From NCBI GenBank assembly GCA_930367215.1, contig OV884059.1, positions 249,549,803 through 249,613,802 of the forward strand: 64,000 nucleotides of DNA, given 5' to 3'. The translations under genes were made by a program, and so were the position numbers. The stretch comes from Pollenia angustigena (Eukaryota; Arthropoda; Insecta; Diptera; Polleniidae). Of the stretch, positions 32,669 to 43,234 are shown in pieces; within the stretch, counting starts at the first letter, position 1, and the number at the start of each line of letters is the position of its first letter. The notes under the pieces are model-generated. The model worked only from the letters and a program-made list of their open reading frames with translations, ran no database searches and was not told the DNA's origin.

Positions 32669-35356
32669 ATGGAAGTTGGCAAAAGTTTTGGACTTTTAAT
32701 GGCATTAAAATCCCTTAAAGATCTTATTGATCTTGCTGATGAGGAAGAACCTAATATGGAACGAAGATACTGGGTAAAACCCTTTTTAGAGAAGAGGCAA
32801 CTCCACAGCTTAGAAGCCCATATATTGAAGGACATTCTCTGGGACACAAATGATTACAAAAACTTTTGCCGTTTAAAGGTGGAAGATTTTGAACATTTGT
32901 TGTCCATGGTAAGTAACATGGGGTCTTCGGCGGGGTGCAATAACGCCTTAAGAAATAAGGCCTTTAAGGCTTTATTTCACTTTCAATTGAGAAATAAGAC
33001 CTTTTTTGCGAAAAAGACTTTACTGCTCAATTGAAAGCCTTTATTGGAATTTAGCCAATGGTGCAATAAAAATAAAGCCTTTATTTTATATTTTTGGATT
33101 CTTTTGTTACACTGTTAGCCACCTAAATCTTCACTTAATACAGTTTTTCTGCGTGGCGGCCTGCGGCCGATCTTAGGGGTTTTCTCCTCCATGGGACGCG
33201 GCAGGTGGCTTCTCTGAATACAGTTTTCCTGCTTGCGTCTCATTATCTTTCGTAGTGTGGCGCGCTCAAGGAAACTTTATAAAGCAAAGATTTTCAATAT
33301 TGTTGCAGTTAAATTAATATTTGTGTATGCTTTTTTCCTGACATTTCCTTTTATGTACATTTTAATACAATATAAGAAGAATAAGAAATTTTATTGCTTC
33401 ATTTAAAAAGAAATTTAAGTGAAATAAGACCTTTACGGCTTTATTTCACTTTCAAAGTGCAATAAAACCTTTTTGGAAATAAAGGCCTTATTTCACTTTC
33501 CATTGAGAAATAAAGCCTTAAAGGCCTTATTTCTTAAGGCGTTATTGCACCCCGCCGGGGTCTTCACCTGACAATTTTTTGGTTATACATATGAACATAA
33601 GTTTTCATACATATATGGAACAAATCTTGCTTACCAACGCAGCTCCAAACAGAAAAATTTACATATGGTGTTAGAAAAATAAGAAGAAAATTTAAAGTGC
33701 CCAATATTGGTATCTCTAGAAAGCTTTTGAAAATATCTTGTTAACCATTAAGGGAGCGGGGATGAGCTTGCAAAAATGCAAGAGTTTTAAGTAAGCATAC
33801 TAATTGTTATGTACATGGGTGTTAGTTTGCGAAGCCGGTGTTGTTATACAATAGAGGAGAAAGTCCTTGCTATCCAGGAAATCTTTAGATTTTACTTTTT
33901 GACACAATTATTTGAATAACACATGCTATCAACTGTGTCGGGTACTACAGAGTTGACAGTTTTAAAAAATCAATTTTCGTATCCAGAAAGCTTTCTAAAG
34001 ATGCCAATATTGGCCATATAAGTACAGAAATGTTGTTGAAAATTGCATATTTAATGACTGCTTCAGAGGTCCACTACTCGAAGAGTATGCGTTTGCATTT
34101 CTTTTACCACTTTATATATTTTCTTTTTATTTTTCAATTTTCCCTCATTCTTAGTACTTTTTGGACTGGATGTAAACCGTATATATTTATCTATACATTT
34201 TTAACTATTTACGTACAATCGAGCTCAAAAAATTTCTCGACATTCCATTCTATAATTATTAGGTAGATTCCAAAATAAAAAAGGAAAATACTGTGATGAG
34301 AGATGCAATTTCATCAAGAACGCGTCTAGCAGTTACACTACGCTATATAGCCACTGGAGACTCGTATAGATCCTTGGAGTTTCTCACCCGCGTGTCCCGA
34401 AAAACCATCAGCAAATTTGTTCCTGAGGTTTTAAATTCAATTATCATTGCCCTTTCTGACAAATACTTCAAGGTAGAATTGAAATAATTTATAATTTATT
34501 TTAAAAAAATATTTTAATAAATGTAAATGTATCTTCCAAAAATGTTTAGATGCCATCAAATGAATCAGAATGGAGAAAAATTGCAGAAGGCTTCAACAAC
34601 ATGTGGCAGTTTCCTCACACTTTGGGTGCTATTGACGGCAAGCATATTAGAATCAAGCGACCTCCTCATGCTGGTTCCGATTTTTATAATTATAAAGGAT
34701 ACCATAGCATTGTGCTTTTAGCAGTTGTTGATGCTCATAGTCGTTTTATCTATGTAGATGTTGGTGATAATGGGAGAGCCTCGGACGTAGTTCTTTTAAA
34801 GAACAGCAGCTTGCATGCAAATCTTAAGTCAGGGAAATTGAATATACCACCAGACGAAGCTTTGGCAGGACAGCATATTAAAACATCATTTTTTTTCATT
34901 GGGGACGACATATTTGGAATCGATCGAAACCTCTTAAAAGCCTATAATCGTAACACAAATTTGACAACAGCTCAAGAAATTTTTAATTATAGGCTGAGCC
35001 GTGCTAGGATGTCAGTAGAGATGGCGTTTGGTAGATTAGCAAGTCGATTTAGAATATTTCACAGACCCATTGAAGTTGAATTGGAAACTTGCGATCTGGT
35101 GGTAACAGCATGTTGTGTGTTGCATAATATGTTGTCCAAAAGTAGCTGTGATTTTCCTAAATACCAAGAACCCACTGTCCAAGAATTACCATCCACAATA
35201 ACACCCTTACCAACACAACGACATGAAACCGTACGTTTTGCAAATGAGATGAGAGAGAATGTCAAAAAATATCTTGTTACCGATGGCGATATTCCATTCC
35301 AGTGGCAAAAAATCCGAAAGCAAGTTGCAGTCCCTGTATTAGTTTCGATTGAGTAA
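32669..35356 (+). CDS. PIF/Harbinger transposase (HARBI1-like), three exons, apparently intact
   Basis: Exons 32669-32908, 34263-34472 and 34550-35356 join in frame to 418 residues. Introns 32909-34262 and 34473-34549 begin GT (GTAAGTAAC, GTAGAATTG) and end AG. The joins restore the family pattern: a HARBI1 N-terminal helical region, then TRLAVTLRYIATGDSYRSL (exon 2). The DDE_Tnp_4 core in exon 3 has GAIDGKHIRI (first Asp), VDVGDNGRASD (second Asp) and ARMSVEMAFGRL (Glu). Length is normal and no stop or frameshift interrupts it, so it may be active. Harbinger transposases cut at short TWA-like sites with a Myb/MADF partner, here the broken gene at 37872-38710. A MITE fills much of intron 1. 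Two histone-type stem-loops follow the stop codon. Confidence 0.92.
32929..33556. mobile_element. MULE-like MITE with 9-bp target duplication, in transposase intron 1
   Basis: GGGGTCTTC at 32920-32928 and 33557-33565 flanks termini GGCGGGGTGCAATAACGCC, inverted for about 50 bp at each end. Nine-base duplications fit Mutator-like elements. The interior repeats AAATAAGGCCTTTAAGG-type phrases in both directions. It sits 20 bp after the splice donor, so splicing could survive. No transposase. Confidence 0.88.
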
Positions 35357-35447
35357 AAATAAACAATCTGCCCTTTTCAGGGCCACCAAACTTATTTGTA
35401 TAAACAATCGGCCCTTTTCAGGGCCACCAAACTTATTTAAGAAGAGA
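35357..35447 (+). terminator. Two tandem histone-type mRNA 3' stem-loops after the transposase stop
   Basis: A ~41-bp unit occurs twice, 35360-35400 and 35401-35440. The second holds the exact histone hairpin form: GGCCCT, loop TTTC, AGGGCC (35410-35425), with CAATC before and ACCAAA after. The first (35369-35384) has the same loop and five of six stem pairs; its outer pair is T/C. Purine-rich AAGAAGAGA (35439-35447), about 13 bases after the second hairpin, is placed like the histone downstream element read by U7 snRNP. Known function in flies: SLBP binding and U7-directed cleavage to give replication-linked mRNA without poly(A). Use by a transposon is inference. It begins 12 bases past the TAA. 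Confidence 0.8.
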
Positions 35448-35758
35448 TTTTTTTTTGAATAACATGGTACCATACTCGACTGAAAATAAGCATAAAAATC
35501 CAGAATAATTATATTTCTGAGGAATAAATAAAACTTCAAAAATAAATTATTTCCAAACAAATAATAAAACTCAAAATACAACTTTGAATTAACTGCCATT
35601 ATTCACAATAAAATTAAAAATACTTGTTGTAAAACGTTTTCAAAATAAGACCACCTTGTATGAATTCGCCTTGCTTGGGAATTTACATTGAAACAATCAC
35701 CCTTATCGAAATAAAATGTAGTTCTCAAATTAATTTTAAATTTTTTGCACGTAAGTAT

Positions 35759-36134
35759 GTATTTATTTATTTAAAAAATAATACAATTTGTATAAAAATA
35801 ACAAATTTTATTTAATTCAAAAAGTATATTAAAGTATCACAACTCCAATGTTAAGATATAATTTGAACATACATCAGGTTTTTTTAATTCACATATTTTA
35901 ATTGTAATTTCTCATTTTACTTCAAAAGTTTGAAATTACATTTCTGAGGTATTTATTTATTTAAAAAATAATACAATTTGTATAAAAATAACAAATTTTA
36001 TTTAATTCAAAAAGTATATTAAAGTATCACAACTCCAATGTTAAGATATAATTTGAACATACATCAGGGTTTTTTAATTCACATATTTTAATTGTAATTT
36101 CTCATTTTACTTCAAAAGTTTGAAATTACATTTC
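35759..36134 (+). repeat. Tandem duplication of ~190 bp
   Basis: 35759-35950 and 35951-36134 are almost identical, from GTATTTATTTATTT to GAAATTACATTTC. The difference seen is one extra G in the second copy (CAGGGTTTT against CAGGTTTT) and the junction bases. No gene. Confidence 0.92.
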
Positions 36135-36203
36135 AGCAATTTGTAACTATATTTCTTAATTTTTGAATTATTATCAGAGTAATTTTTGGGAATACAAAAT
36201 TTT

Positions 36204-37272
36204 AATTTAAAAGATTTTGTTATTCGTGCTTAATTCCCAATTTTTATTCTTGATAAAAACACTGAAATTTATTGTTGATGGGATAAAGCTATTCCTATGC
36301 GTATTTCAGTGGTTGCTTAGACCAGATTAATAAATTAAATGCAACAGTTCTACTTGTAACAATATCAAAGTTTAAACAAAAACATCAACAATAAACAGTG
36401 TTTTTATTTTGTTTTTCTTAACCTACTTACAACTACAACTAATGTTGGAAGAATTCCAACCAATTGTAGTGGGGAATGCAAGGAAAGATAAACTTACTGT
36501 TTATTGTTGATGTTTTTGTTTAAACTTTGTTATTTTTACAAGTAGAACTGTTGCATTTAATTCTTATAGTATGTTCACATTTGGGTTTTTAAACGCGTTT
36601 AAGCAAAATGTTGATTTAGCTAATCAAAGCCGTTCACATTACATTTGAGATGATTAAGATGACAGATGATTAAGAAAAAACACACACACAAGCACACAAA
36701 AAAACAACAAACAAATTTAAATTTCTTTAAAGTATTAAAAATGGATAAAAACACTTTTATAAAATTATCAGAAGATTATTTTAATCAATTTAATGATGAA
36801 ATTGTGAAAATTTATGAATTATTTAAGGAAAAAAAAAATAAAAATATTAAGCAGACATCTTGGCCGGTTGTACACAATCGAGCGATTCTACATTATTAGG
36901 GTATGTTCAGTGGATTCTATGTGGTTTATGAAGTGATTTAGTTGTAATCATGTCGATTTGAAGTGATTAACAAATCACTTCAATGTATGGGTAATCATCT
37001 CGATTTTGAAGTGATTAGAGCTTAATCACGTTCGAACTGCTTAAACGCGTTTAAGAAGCCAAATGTGAACATACTATTAAACGCTTAACAGTTTTATTTG
37101 GTTTAATATCTTTAGTTTTTCTCAAATCTTTGTATGAAGTTTCCTGACGATCTGGTCTAAGCAACCAGTGAAATACGCATAGGAATAGCTTATCCCATCA
37201 ACAATAAATTTCAGTGTTTTTATCAAGAATAAAAATTGGGAATTAAGCACGAATAACAAAATCTTTTAAATT
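36204..37272. repeat. Fold-back element with nested hairpin and MITE
   Basis: Arms of about 123 bp (36204-36327 and 37150-37272) are inverted copies that include GTTGATGGGATAAGCTATTCC-type sequence. Inside, 36339-36400 and 36497-36558 form a second inverted pair of about 60 bp. The TTA-flanked MITE 36567-37076 is inserted in the remaining asymmetric part. Removing it brings the fold-back parts together. Confidence 0.82.
36567..37076. mobile_element. MITE, PIF/Harbinger-like, TTA target duplication
   Basis: TTA at 36564-36566 and 37077-37079 flank termini TAGTATGTTCACATTTGG, inverted on both sides for about 38 bp including TTAAACGCGTTTAAG. An internal ATG frame (36741-36899, 52 codons, about half acidic/basic residues) stops early and may be the residue of a gene from the parent element. 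Confidence 0.85.
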
Positions 37273-37628
37273 TCTGAAGTATATTAAATTTTTATCTTAA
37301 TTATATCTGTGGCATTTTGGCAAAACATCTTAAGTCGAGATAATATAGCAAAAAACATTTTAAAAACACTCGGTGAAAAAATCATTTTTGTCAAATAATA
37401 TATTAAACAAAATTAACGACAAACTTCGTGTATAAAACAAAATTTTAAAAACATAAAGAAAAATATTTTTTGAATGAAAATTCGTATGATTAAAAACATT
37501 TCTTCAACTTTTTAATTTTGACTTAAGATGATTTGCCAAATGTCACAGATAATTAATTATAATTACAAATTTCCAAAATATAATTACTAGCATATATTAA
37601 GCTTTTATTTTAACTTGTTTAATTTAAT

Positions 37629-37822
37629 AACTGTTTTATTTTTTTATCAAGCTCTAGGTCTTTTTAATATTTAATTATTTATTTTCGATATTTCGCTAAT
37701 TTAATAATTTAATTTTTTAAAATTAAATTTTCCTGAAGATGCTAACCAAAGGTTAGCGAAATATCGAATATAAATAATTAAAAATTAAAAAGACCTAGAG
37801 CTTGGTAAAAAATAAAACAGTT
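37629..37822. repeat. Hairpin element, ~70-bp arms
   Basis: CTGTTTTATTTTTT...GCTCTAGGTC (37631-37660) continues to TCGATATTTCGCTAA (about 37698). It is inverted at 37753-37822. The spacer holds a small palindrome, GCTAACCAAAGGTTAGC. It lies between the two Harbinger genes. Confidence 0.82.
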
Positions 37823-37871
37823 TTAATTACTCACTTCTGAAATAAGAGTTATTGAAAACAACGCAAAAGTT

Positions 37872-38710
37872 TTAAATAATATTAGCGTTATGTAACGCCG
37901 TTTGTACAATATCGTTATTACGATCTTTTAGGATTTTGTTGGAGACTATAACTTGAATTTCTGACATAGCTTCGGCAGCAGAAGTTAAGGAAAGTTGTGA
38001 CAGTTGCAACGAAATCGATTTCCCATAAGCCGCATACATATTTTCTTCCTCTGGTTTTGAAGAAGACATCATAGAGCAAGACATTTCTGTCTGTCGTACG
38101 AAAGCATCAATAGCACAATTAAACTTTTCTTCTCTTTCACTTCTTTGCCTCTTATATGATTTTTTATAATCTTTTGATGTTATTGGCGTATCGATACTGC
38201 TTGCTGACATTAAACTTTCTTGGGTTTCCTCTAAGTCCCCTACACTGTCATTTAGATTGCAACTTTCTTCTAAAACACAATTTTCCTCTCCAAAAAATAA
38301 AGTGGGTGTTTGAGATTCTCGCTGTAAAAAAACATATAAATTAAAAAATTTTTGTGATATATAAAACTTACTTTTTCCAAATTGCATGAAGTCTTCCGAA
38401 ACATTACTGCGGAGTTTAAAAAATTTAGCTCATGGTAGTAAAACAGATGGGGATGATATGCTTCTTCTGCAGAAGATCCTGATTTTTTGGAAGATTCTAC
38501 TTTTCTCTTCTCAGTGACATAAGCTGAACGCAAATTTTTCATTTTTTTTCTAACTTCTTCTTCATCCTTCTCCATGTTTTTAGCAATTTATTGCCATGCA
38601 TTTCTTTTCATATCGTTCCTCTTATAGTTGGAACTTCGAATGTCCCAAAGACATGGAAATTGGCGGTATAAGTTTATAATTTTAAATACATCTTCCACAC
38701 CCCATTCCAT
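37872..38710 (-). pseudogene. Harbinger accessory MADF-BESS protein, one nonsense codon
   Basis: Minus strand. ATG at 38710-38708 starts a MADF domain (WGVEDVFKIINLYRQFPCLW, Trp-rich). The frame then hits TAA at 38589-38587, where the family has a coding residue (WQ-stop-IAKNM), and continues with KKMKNLRSAYVTEKRKV. A donor GTAAGT at 38371 and acceptor ...TTTACAG at 38322 join exon 1 (38710-38372) to exon 2 (38321-37872) in frame. The C-terminal part is Ser/Glu-rich and ends in a BESS-like hydrophobic helix. MADF/Myb-like partners bind DNA and help nuclear entry of PIF/Harbinger transposases. One stop disables this copy unless re-initiation gives an MADF-truncated form from 38575. Confidence 0.82.
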
Positions 38711-39365
38711 TTTGCTAAAATACAAGATAGACAACTAATTTGTATTCAAAATAAGGTAAACAAGTAAGAGTACTATATTCGGCTGTGCCGAGCCTTCGAT
38801 ACCATCCCCTTAGGGAATGGTAAATCGTTTTCGATTCCAATCGAAAATCGATTTTATGGTAAAAAAATCGATTTATTGCAATCGAATTTACGTATGCGAT
38901 TTTATACTGAAGTCGATTGGGCTTTTAAAATCATTTTTTTATTTTTATCAAAATTTTGACAATTTTTAATTTTAATCTTAATTAAATCGATAAATTATGG
39001 GCATGCACAATAGAACTTATTTTTTTTTTGTGCGTACATACGTCTGTAGGTATGCTTACGCAGTTTTCCCAGTTTAAAGTTGTAATTTTACGTATTTACC
39101 TATTATTATCCTTGATATACTTCCAAGTTTAATATAAGGGCTCTGTGATATTTAAATCTAGTTATAAGCAGAGTGAAAAAAACAAAAAGTATGTAATTTA
39201 TCCTAACAAATACGAAATTACAAGGAAATGTCTCTCCATTTTTCTGGCATCAATGACATGCAAACGTGTTTTTTTTTAAACTAACTTAATAGTAACTTAG
39301 CAAACAAACAGTCGCCACCGATCAGGAACTACTGTCATAATCCTTTGAAATACTATCCATACATT

Positions 39366-39473
39366 CAGGCTTGTCACAGAATTAAATCCGATCAAAAGTG
39401 ATTTCGTTTAATGTGAAGCAAGATACGAAATCATTTCCACTTTCGATCGGAATTAATTTATGTGACAGGCCTG
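39366..39473. mobile_element. 108-bp fold-back MITE
   Basis: CAGGCTTGTCACAGAATTAA at the left; the reversed right end is CAGGCCTGTCACATAAATTA. ATT on both sides is a possible 3-bp duplication. Confidence 0.72.
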
Positions 39474-40340
39474 ATTGACTAGAGAAGACCACAATTTTAA
39501 TATGTAAAATGAACATGTACTTGTTCCTCTAAAGGCGATCTCAAAATTCACACATTTTCACTTTTTGCAGGAAAATAAGAAAAAGAACTAATATCTACAC
39601 ACTGTAAAAAACTCAGTTCAATTTATCTAGTTATTAAAATACGCCTAAAACCGATATAATGGTACATTATGGACCAATCATTTCAAAATTCTGAAGAACA
39701 TTTTCTGGTAATAAAAAACAAATTCTAAGTGGTATTAAAAAAACACAAATTTCGATATACATATGTAGCAGCGAAATTTGGTAAAGGGTGGTTTTTAGAA
39801 GGGTTAAATATGGACCGAATAGAACAAAGTTGGTATTCTTTTTGGCTATAAAAAGCTAAATTGGACCAAATTTTACCACTATATCTGCTGCGGTTTCAAG
39901 CATATTGTAATAATTTCTCAGAGTAGGCATTATATGGGGAAAATTCTAAATTAAGGGATGATTTTCACGACATTTTCTAATGTGATTGAAGCCTTATTAC
40001 AAAATTATTCATTGCGGTTTTAGGCGTACGTAATTGGTTTCCGAGAGTACACTTTAAATGAGGCCTAAAGTATGTCACGATCTTAGTACGATTTCTAGTC
40101 ATATACAACGAATTTGTGCCAAATCTCACACCAATATGTGCATTCTGCCACTATTTATTCTAGGGATTTCAGTCCCAAACTGCTTAGAAAAACTAGAAAC
40201 AATTTAAAATAAATATTCATCATCTATTTTGAGTCGTTGGGAAGTGAGCTACATTTCAACAGACGGACAGACAGATAGACATAGCAAACTTGACTTAATT
40301 TACTCAAGGACCCCAAATATATATACTTTATGGTTGCCTT

Positions 40341-40661
40341 AGGCCCAGAACAAACGATAAAACGCATCTGCAATGAAATCCTTAAGAAATTATTGTTTTG
40401 AAACCAGTTTTAAATGTTTCCACCCAACATGCAACCTAAATTGTACTAGTATGTAATGAAACAATCATTTCGAATTTCTTTGAGAACAGATTAAATACAA
40501 ACACGAGTTTGCTGCGAGCCGGTTAAATGCAACTGATTTCCAATGCATTTAAAACCGGTCTCAAAATGTTCGTGTAATGTGTGGTCCCTCAACGGAGTCT
40601 ATGGCATAAACTCAAAAGTAATTAGAAGTTGCAATTGCGTTTCACCGTTTGTTCTGGGCCT
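40341..40661. mobile_element. MITE with AGGCCCAGAACAAACG termini
   Basis: TIRs of about 30 bp (AGGCCCAGAACAAACG, then TRAAACGC). It interrupts the tail of the surrounding mini-me-like repeat, separating TATGGTTGCCTT from TGGATGAATATT. Confidence 0.75.
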
Positions 40662-40737
40662 TGGATGAATATTAAAAAGGCTCACCCGGAATGAAACTCT
40701 TCACAACTATTTGTGCTGGAGGGTATAAAAAGTGGAT

Positions 40738-41280
40738 TAGTCTGTAGTTTTTCATTAACTTTTTAAAATACTTACGTATGTGTGTACTTTTTTTTCCCAA
40801 ATAATAAGAAAAGTTTTGTTGCTGGATTTCTTCCACAAAAAATATTTTTCTTAGTTTAGTTTTTAAATTAAATGCAAGTAGGCACATAAATTAGTTTTTT
40901 TTAGCTGTAATTTGTCTTCCACAAAATTGTTTTCTTTTTGTTTTTTAGTTTATACCTTCATATACTTCACAAATTATAATATACTTTTTGAGTTCTTTAA
41001 ATATTGTTTTTTTTTTACACATTTAACAAAATTTTCTAGTATGAATTTTACATTTTAACGATGGCGTCTTTTTATTTTTTTTTTTTTGTCTATATTTATG
41101 AATGTATGTATGTGTATTTTTGACAGCTCATCTTATAAGATAGTTGTTATGAGATTTCTCATAACAACTGTCTTATAAGATTTATTATAATATTAATATT
41201 AACACTATTTGAGAGTCCACACGTAAGATAATACTCTCTGCGATTGAATTTGACGTTTGCTGATATAAAAATCTTATATC
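40738..41280. other. T-rich spacer, no gene
   Basis: No supported coding sequence. Includes a TCTTATAAGATAGTTGTTATGAGA palindrome-like cluster (41130-41180) and a phrase AGAGTCCACACGTAAGATAA (near 41212) resembling the candidate Harbinger terminus, which may be a separate small copy. Confidence 0.5.
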
Positions 41281-41352
41281 TTATCTCAGGTGGAGACCCT
41301 ATGTAAGCGAAGTTAGGCCTCCCCAGCTAAATATATATAAATATATACATTA

Positions 41353-43232
41353 GGGTGTCCCAAAATTTTTTTTTGAAAGAGGCTCAAGCATAATTTGAAA
41401 GCTTATAGGGTAAAGTATTTTTGATTTTTTTTTTAGAATTTTCGGAATAGCTTTAGAGGTCGCGCAAATGGAGTTTTCATAAAAAAACGGAGCTTTCGGC
41501 CATTTATTTAACTTTACTCATTACTTGGTTAATACCACGAGTTTCTTCACCTTTGAGGAAACAGTTGTAAAGAAAAGTATCCAAGCTTTATTCCTGTGTG
41601 AAAAAATTATAAGTTTTGGTGATGAGTGTACTCATTTAGATACCCTTAATTAAAAATTTTCGTAATTTTTTAACAAATTCTGTAAATAACGGTTTATTAC
41701 TTTTCAAATTTATATGAAAGGTATTAAAACTAGGGATGCGATTTTGAAAACTGATAAGTTCTTAACAATTAAGAAAAACAAAAATGGAATTTTGTCCTAC
41801 AGTTTCCGAGTTACACTATTTTTACAGTTTGTACCTTAAAAATGGTGATACTTTTTTCGTTATAATTATTGTATATTTCCATAAATTTTTATAGTTAGGT
41901 TTTAACTGTCATTAACTTCTGACATTTATTGATCTGAATCGTTACACGCTGTCATTTTCACTTTCTATTTACTGTGTGCTCCAGGGGCTATCAATCGGGC
42001 TCGCTGAATGATGAAAATTATCTATTCTTTGAAAATATGAATTTTCCGAAACCAGTTGCAATCTTTTAAAGACAAATCAACAGTTGATGCCTTGCTTGAA
42101 TTTAGTTCATTTATTTTAAGAATAAATATCAAATATTGGTACCTCTGCCAGTGCCCTCGATACGATCCTCTCAATGATCTGAGCCTATTAAAGGAATTGG
42201 ATAGTTATAAAATTATTAATAAAGCAGTCGCAAAAGCCTAGCGTTAACTTTTCTAGGTCATCAGTGGTACTTAACTCCGAAATTGGCTGCCTAAGCGTTT
42301 TTTGATGAACGTATCGACACCAAAACTTTGCACTTAATGAAAAAAAAAAACTTGCAGATACTCCATGGAGCGATTACGAAGTAGCAAATGTAACTTTAAC
42401 AGAAGAAAAATCTAGAAATAAAGAAACTCAACAATTTATTTCAAAAGCCAGTTTAACTTTTTTTGAAGTTTGCAATATTTCAATCGAGTTTTTGAAAATA
42501 GATCCAGAGAATTGGAAAGCTAACAACTAATTTCAAGAGGCAAAGAAAAAAGTTCAACAATTACAAGTGGTAAATGATGTGGTAGAACGAGGTGTGGCTT
42601 TGGCTAATACTTATATTAATGTCACAAATTCTGAAACTGATTACCAGAACTTGTTGCAAGGTATAGAACTACATCGCAAGAACCTCAATAAATGATTTTT
42701 CACAGAGCTGGCAAACAGCTTATAATAACATATACTGGGTATAAAGATAAAAACGGGTATAACTCAGGAATGGTAGGAACAAATTTAAAAATTGTTTATT
42801 CGTAATAATTAGAATTAATTTGTCTTTCAAACTGCATCATTAGTTTTAATACCTTTCATATAAATTTGAAAAGTAATAAACCGTTATTAACAGAATTTGT
42901 TAAAAAATTACGAAAAATTGTAATTAAGGGTATCTAAAGGAGTACACTCATCACCAAAACTTATAATTTTTTCACACAGGAATAAAGCTTGGATACTTTT
43001 CTTTAAAACTGTTTCCTTAAAATTGAAGAAACTCGTGGTATTAACCAAGTTATGAGTAAAGTTATATAAATGGCCGAAAACTCCGTTTTTTTATGAAAAC
43101 TCCATTTGCGCGACCTCTAAACCTATTCCGAAAATTCTAAAAAAAAAAATCAAAAATACTTCACCCTATAAGCTTTTAAATTTTAGTTGAGCACCTATGA
43201 AAATCAAAAAAAAAAAAAATTTTGGGACACCC
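41353..43232. mobile_element. DNA transposon with ~370-bp TIRs and TA duplication
   Basis: TA at 41351-41352 and 43233-43234 flanks GGGTGTCCCAAAATTTT and its inverse. The inverted similarity extends inward to about 41720 and 42850, through CGCGCAAATGGAGTTTTCAT, ACTCGTGGTATTAACC-type and AATAAACCGTTATT-type phrases. Between the TIRs lies a ruined gene (42053-42693). The superfamily is not assigned; TA duplication and the terminus are compatible with Tc1/mariner-like or other TA-targeting groups. Confidence 0.8.
42041..42695 (+). pseudogene. Degenerate gene of a transposon-associated insect protein family, function unknown
   Basis: In one main direction, segments read as protein between stops. 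The first is 42053-42241 (KDKSTVDALLEFSSFILRIN through VAKA, TAG). Next is LGHQWYLTPKLAA with a stop, then AFFDERID, a middle with QQFISKASLTFFEVCNI, a TAA near 42528, and a final segment VVNDVVERGVALANTYINV to HRKNLNK with TGA at about 42692. I recognise the layout (WYL, FFD, then RGVALI and QxLLQ boxes) from uncharacterised proteins repeated in insect genomes, but know no function. At least three stops make it a pseudogene. Confidence 0.55.
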
Positions 43233-43234
43233 TA

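Larger units (their letters stand above)
38761..40737 (+). mobile_element. Mini-me/Helitron-like dispersed repeat, with nested MITEs
   Basis: Starts CAAGTAAGAGTACTATATTC then GGCTGTGCCGA, and ends near GGAGGGTATAAAAAG. It contains a GACAGAC-type microsatellite (about 40261-40280) next to AAATATATATACTTTATGG. This is the layout of the mini-me dipteran repeats (TA-rich and GTCY-rich tracts around a short core). Two MITEs, 39366-39473 and 40341-40661, are nested in it. A second diverged segment around 38821-38900 repeats ATCGATT phrases. Confidence 0.6.
30863..41300 (+). mobile_element. PIF/Harbinger element, boundaries tentative
   Basis: A transposase gene (32669-35356) and a convergent MADF-BESS gene (38710-37872) form the two-gene set typical of autonomous PIF/Harbinger elements. 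AGGGTCTCCACCTGAGATAA at 30863-30882 recurs as an exact reverse complement at 41281-41300, outside both genes, and is the best TIR candidate. The expected 3-bp duplication is not seen (CAC versus ATG), so the ends could belong to other copies. The interval also holds a MULE-like MITE, a fold-back element, a TTA MITE and a mini-me-like repeat. Confidence 0.55.
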
